Shown: positions 59,621 through 64,000 of the stretch, piece after piece
How the letters are laid out: every line of letters begins with the position of its first letter
Position numbering within the stretch: position 1 is the first letter of the stretch
From: Impatiens glandulifera
Taxonomy: Eukaryota > Streptophyta > Magnoliopsida > Ericales > Balsaminaceae
Direction of reading: 5' to 3'
NCBI RefSeq assembly: GCF_907164915.1
Contig: NC_061868.1
Location: forward strand, 19,959,819-20,023,818
Length of the DNA stretch: 64,000 nucleotides
The notes under the pieces: generated by a model
Databases searched by the model: none
Told to the model about the DNA's origin: nothing
Seen by the model: the letters and a program-made list of their open reading frames with translations, nothing else
Position numbers and translations under genes: made by a program

Positions 59621-60020
59621 TTTTCTTTCTCTCCTTTTCTTTTTCCGGTCTCTGGTCATTTTGTTGTACGACCAGAACCGCCCCAATGTTAAACATTTTC
59701 CTTTTATTAATGAAATATTTCAATCCTTAAAGGTCTCCGGTTTTCATTCACAGTATTCCTTCCGGTTTTTCAAACTCATACAAAAACTTAAAGTTAACTT
59801 AACAATTTCCGGTTAACAAGATTTCAAGTGAAACCGGACTGTCAAACAAAAGTGAAAATTTGAAAAATCTTAACCGCCCATAGTTTTACCTCTCAAAGTT
59901 TACCGCCCATCGAATTTCCGCTTTTACCGCCGAAAGTTACGGCAGTAACTTTTGGAGGGAAAGTTGGCGCCAAAAGCATCAAATTGACGGTTCATCTTCC
60001 AACCGTTCGAAACCGCCATC

Positions 60021-60028
60021 TATATAAG
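60021..60028 (+). promoter_or_regulatory. TATA box of accessory gene C
   Basis: TATATAAG lies 121 bp upstream of the ATG at 60142, with a TTTCTCTCTCT-rich leader. It is the third independent TATA box between pol and the 3' LTR. Confidence 0.7.
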
Positions 60029-60141
60029 TTCAAATCAGTCCATTCGACACATGTGCTTTCTCTCTCTAAGATTTCCAAAACTTCAAAGGCTTTCCTCTCT
60101 CCGATCATCATCGTTCTTCATCTTCTCTCTTCAAAACTATC

Positions 60142-62995
60142 ATGGATCTAGGCAAAGCTCCATTTCAATGGATGTTACAAGTAGATTTCGCAGATATTGA
60201 CGAGCATGCTGACGACAAGAACAAGGTTGTTCTTCAACTTCTACGGGAATCTGGGTTGGAAAAATTCCTTTCTGGTCCGTTCATCATCCATCCGGCGGCG
60301 GTGACGGAGTTCTTGGCGACGGCGACGCTATCGAAAAGGAAGATCTCGGCGACTGTCAACGGGAAGGCCGTTCTCATCACCGAAGAGATTTTTTGCGGAA
60401 GCTCTTGGTCTGCCCAACACAGGTTCGGACCTAAAGATTGACTTAACCGAGGCAGAATCAAATGCTGCCCGGTTGGTGGTATCTTTCTCAGGTCAGGATC
60501 TGGTGATGCACTCCAGCCGGAAGATCAAGCTAAAACCGGAATACAGATGGTTAGTGACCGTCATCGCCAAATCAATCCAAGGAAGGGGAGGTAATTTCGA
60601 CAACCTCACAAAATTTAAACTTAGAATGTTGTTGGCTATTATCCGCGGCGACAAGGTGGACTGGGGATACGTCATCTATGAAGAATTCTGTCAAATGGTA
60701 ATAAAGAAAGATGGCCGGGTGCAGGCCTATGCTATGCAAATCGTCAAAATCCTTTAGTTCCTCAATGTGGAACTAGGTGAAGGCATACCGCTTCCGATCT
60801 CTAACATTCTTGACTCAGAGTCAGTGATCGAAAAACCGGAGAAGACGATCAAACCTAAATCCTCAAAAACAAAATCATCCAAGGGAGCAAGTTCCTCGGC
60901 TCCGGTTGAAGAAGAAACCAGACAGAAGAAACCGTCAAGAAAAGCGGTTGACGCAGAAGTTCCACCAGAACCGAAGAGGAGGAAGAAGGTAGCTGCGAAG
61001 AAGAGCTCAAAGAAACCGGCGGACTCCGAGAAAACGCTTTCCTCGGACAATCCACCGGAAAGAACCGCAGACGTTTTTCAACCCATTCCAATCATCACCG
61101 TCATTCCAGTTCCTGTTCCATCCCATTCTCCAAAGCAAACCGAATCTTCTGGGAGCAAGGAGAACAAGTCAAATTCCAAGGAGGAAGCAGAGGTAAATGT
61201 TCACTCTGCAACCTCCAAGTCACCCAGTAAACAAGATGAAGAGGTTACGGCCACTGTGGGCTTAAATACCTCTAAAGCAATTCAGAATGTGGTCCAAGAG
61301 ATCACAAGAGAAACCGAAGAGGACGATGTTTTAAGTCGTCGGAAGGCAGTAGAATAGGTTGAGATACCTGATCAGAATGAAGCACAACCGGTCGATGAGA
61401 CGATCAATACAACAGAAATTGCACCTCCGGCTCAGGAGGGAAACTATGAAGACCAGGAACCTTCCGGTTCCGCAGAAGGAAAGTCAATCTCAGAAAACCA
61501 ACCAGCTTCGACACCTGAAGGTTCCATTCAGGTAAACAAAGGCAAAGGCATTCTCATTGAAGAAACAACGGAAACCAGAACGGGCACGCTGCAAATTGAC
61601 CCTCAACTAACCGGAGTCGAGGCCTCATACACCGTAGAGCAAGAAAATGAGATCTTCGAGGAACTCATTCAAGACATGAACAAAGGTGCAAGTGATGCAC
61701 TAGCTCCATACATCTTGTGGGTGAAGCTCAGATGCGAAACCAAGTTATCAGACATGGTTCCAGGTTTAAGTGGTAACAGACAGTGGGACAGGCTCATCAA
61801 ACTAGAAGAAAGGGCACTCAAGCTAGCTAACACCAACCTAATTCAACCGGCGTTTAGCAAAGCTCCAGTGATCCTTGAAAACGCTCGGCTACAGGCAGTT
61901 GAGAATGCTTTTCAAGAAACCCAAGGAACGACGCTAAACCCGATTGAAATGAAGATGGCTGAACGGTTTCTTACGGTAAGAGAACAGCTTGTACAAAATC
62001 TTGATCGTCTTGACATGCAATGGAGGAAAGGTTGCCAACGTCAACTCAACAATGCCGAGTTATATCAAAGTAAGCCTTTCTTTATAAGTAGTGAAACATC
62101 CGGAACCTCTGAAAACCTGGAACAAGAAACTTCTCAACCGGTCAAAGCTCTGGAAATAGATTAAATCAAGCAAGCGATGGCTGAAACAGTTGACTCATGC
62201 CTTGGAAATTTTAAAGCCATAACCGATGAAAGAATTACAGTGGCTGAAGATAAACTGTCAAACTCTCTACAAACCATGATGGACACGACCATGCAGACAA
62301 CAGTAAAAACCATGATTGCCGAGTCCGTCAAAGCCGCAACCGCTCCACTATTGGACATGCTGCAAGCAATGGCTATTCAAATCGGGGAAATGTCCAAGGT
62401 TCAAGTCAGTTCAACCCAAACGCAAATCGAAAAGGATGCTGAAACCGCAAAGAAATTGCAAGAAGAAGAGATAGAAAGAGAACGGTTACAGAAGGAGATT
62501 GAAGACAAAGACTATGCGCTTGCCCAACAATGCAACGAGGAAGAACATGCCAACGTCCAGGAACTTCCACTGGCTCAACCATCCCACTCCATGAATACAA
62601 GGAACAAGAAGAAGCGAAGTGCAGTTAAGAGCGTGATGAAGCGGGCAGAACAGAAAACAGCTTTACCGGTCGCGATAAATGCGGAACCGCTTGACGAAGA
62701 AGAAGAAGAAGATCCGGAGGAACTTAACCGGCGAAAGAGAAGGACAACCGGAGAATCCACAGCAACTCCAAGCTTCAGACCCTCGAATGCTCCACCGCTT
62801 CCACCACCAAAACCAGTTTGTGCCAACTTCAATCTCAAGAATAAGGGCACCGGTCACTCAAGTGTATGGGCCGGTGTGCTAATTGATGCCGAAAGACGAG
62901 ATAGAGAATACAAGGCAAGGCAAGAAGAAGAAAGAAGACGGTTGGAGAAGGAGCTGGAAAAGAAGCAACACAAGGGGGGATCATCCAAGCCCTAA
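60142..62995 (+). pseudogene. Accessory gene C, about 950 residues, domain plus long basic tail
   Basis: The N-terminal domain matches A and B: FADIDEHADDKNKVVLQLLRE, VTEFLATATLSKRKI, then FKLRMLLAIIRGDKVDWGYVI. A Lys/Ser/Pro/Glu-rich disordered region follows (60830-61650). A helical block spans 61680-62060 (CETKLSDMV, MKMAERFLTVREQLVQNL). A coiled coil runs through 62250-62540. Basic segments NTRNKKKRSAVKS and LNRRKRRTT flank an acidic EEEEE run and look like nuclear signals. It ends ERRRLEKELEKKQHKGG. Lesions are a shift in a T run near 60392, TAG at 60755 and 61355, and TAA at 62162. It has no membrane span. It could be a structural or nucleic-acid-binding partner of the particle. Confidence 0.8.
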
Positions 62996-63152
62996 ATCTC
63001 TTTCTTTGTTTACCTTGAACAATTATGTTTTATTATGTTTCAGAACTTGGTTACTCTGTTCTTTCTAATAGGTTCTAAAATATTTCTTTCAAAACAATCA
63101 AACTCATGTTTTTCAAACATATTCCTCTAAAAACAATCAAACTCATGTTTTT

Positions 63153-63305
63153 AAAACCGGCCATACATTACAAGTTTTGAATATTTATTCTAAATAATCA
63201 AAAAGGGAGAAATTGATAGAAAAATTAAGTAAGTTAATTTTCTCAAAACCGGCCATACATTACGATTTTTGAATATTTATTCTAAATAATCAAAAAGGGA
63301 GAAAT
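63153..63305 (+). repeat. Tandem purine tract plus LTR head units
   Basis: Two units of about 91 bp share CCGGCCATACATTAC, GAATATTTATTCTAAATAA, the tract AAAAAGGGAGAAAT (63201-63213 and 63292-63305), and TGATAGAAAAATTAAG. The second purine tract abuts the 3' LTR. The first is followed by a second copy of the first bases of the LTR. Confidence 0.85.
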
Positions 63306-64000
63306 TGATAGAAAAATTAAGTAGATTAATTTTTGGAACCGGCCAGACAAACTAAACAGTTGTTAATTTTTCATGTGCAGATACAAATCAAAACCGTATG
63401 AACCGGTTGGGGCATCAAAAACCGGTTTCTACTATACTTCAAAGAAACCAGCTTCAAGTGATCAAGTTAAAGATCAGAGGAACCGGTTCCACTTTCTCAA
63501 GCGACCGGTTAACGAAGACAAAAGATTACACTCCAACGCGATCATTCTGCACAAGAGTTGGTGTAACCGGCGAGTAGCGAAGTTGGGCTCGACCGGAAGT
63601 GTTGTTGTAACTCTAAAGAGTTAGTGGAGATCCTTCTCATAACCTGAGAAGAAGGGGTGACGTAGGAGGGTTTGCTCCGAACATCCATAAACAAATTCTT
63701 GTCTCGTGTTCTTTCGTTGCTTTCATTTCTTGTTTACTTAACATAAACCTCAAACCAATCATACTTCTAAAACCGGTCACTCACATCCATAAAACCAAAT
63801 CCTCCTAAAAACATCATCTAAAGTCGCAAACGTTGCTTCAACCTGAAACAGACATTTCCGCCCTTGAACCCGGTTCAAGAGTCTGTGATAGTTTGTGCAG
63901 TGCTGAGAACGGTTTTAATCTTTAACCGGACTATCACCAAAGTTGTGTGTGTGTTGTAAGCGGCCACCCTTACTGAAACCGGAAACACCCCGGTCCTCCA
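63306..64000 (+). repeat. 3' LTR of the three-gene copia element, truncated by window end
   Basis: It is colinear with the 5' LTR except that about 533 bp (5' LTR 50828 to about 51360) are missing at about 63557, including the TATA box. The last ~21 bp lie beyond the window. The hairpin block with TGACGTAGGAG is at 63657-63680. Confidence 0.93.

Larger units (their letters stand above)
50577..64000 (+). mobile_element. Ty1/copia element with three accessory genes (AACCGG group)
   Basis: It runs beyond the window. Order: 5' LTR, PBS, gag, pol, accessory genes A, B and C each with a TATA box, purine tracts, 3' LTR (missing about its last 21 bp here). Total length is about 13.4 kb, large for a copia element because about 6 kb follow pol. 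It is inserted head-on into a minus-strand relative at 50576. Gag is intact. Pol and the accessory genes carry a few single lesions each, and the LTRs are very similar outside a 533-bp deletion, so inactivation is recent. An extra region after pol recalls Sireviruses, but the content differs. Confidence 0.92.

Noticed and set aside
55213..61357. Programmed TAG readthrough
   Set aside because: The bases after the TAG codons do not fit the CARYYA-type context, and several lesions are frameshifts, so decay is the simpler reading; the TAG bias is still reported.
57685..62995. Envelope-like gene, as in SIRE1
   Set aside because: No signal peptide or membrane span is visible, there are three genes instead of one, and the spacers with TATA boxes argue against readthrough from pol.

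Overview
The window looks like a transposon-rich, probably pericentromeric stretch of a flowering-plant (most likely eudicot) nuclear genome. The evidence is plant-type LTR retrotransposons of both superfamilies primed by initiator tRNA-Met, a plant L1-type LINE relic, and box C/D snoRNA genes behind a typical plant Site II plus telo-box promoter. I see no ordinary single-copy host protein gene. I cannot name the species.

Layout. 1-1130 holds two box C/D snoRNA candidates and a three-copy tandem repeat. 3558-8592 is a complete, young Ty3/gypsy element of CRM-like chromovirus type with one intact Gag-Pol frame. 8889-9481 carries a snoRNA promoter and a second copy of the same two snoRNAs. 10690-19015 is a foldback-like inverted repeat whose arms are arrays of 16-nt mini-hairpins. 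20640-27339 holds relics: a gypsy gag-like region, a LINE on the minus strand, and a copia pol split by a solo LTR.

From 25746 to the end the window is dominated by relatives of one unusual Ty1/copia group, inserted into each other in both orientations. The best copy (50577 to beyond 64000, plus strand) has LTRs, PBS, gag and pol, and then about 6 kb between pol and the 3' LTR. That stretch holds three tandem paralogous accessory genes (A, B and C), each with its own TATA box 90-121 bp before its ATG. A and B are about 250-residue proteins with one shared domain. C has the same domain plus a long disordered, coiled-coil, basic tail of about 950 residues in total.

Relatives of these accessory genes sit on the minus strand at 30035-31431, 33942-34652, 39479-42827 and 49757-50576. 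The element at 37885-46949 has lost pol entirely but keeps LTRs, PBS, gag and one C-type accessory gene behind a TATA box. This accessory module is the best candidate in the window for an undescribed system.

Most of the copia material is damaged by frameshifts and in-frame stops. The gypsy Gag-Pol and the copia gag at 51871-53736 are the only long undamaged reading frames.
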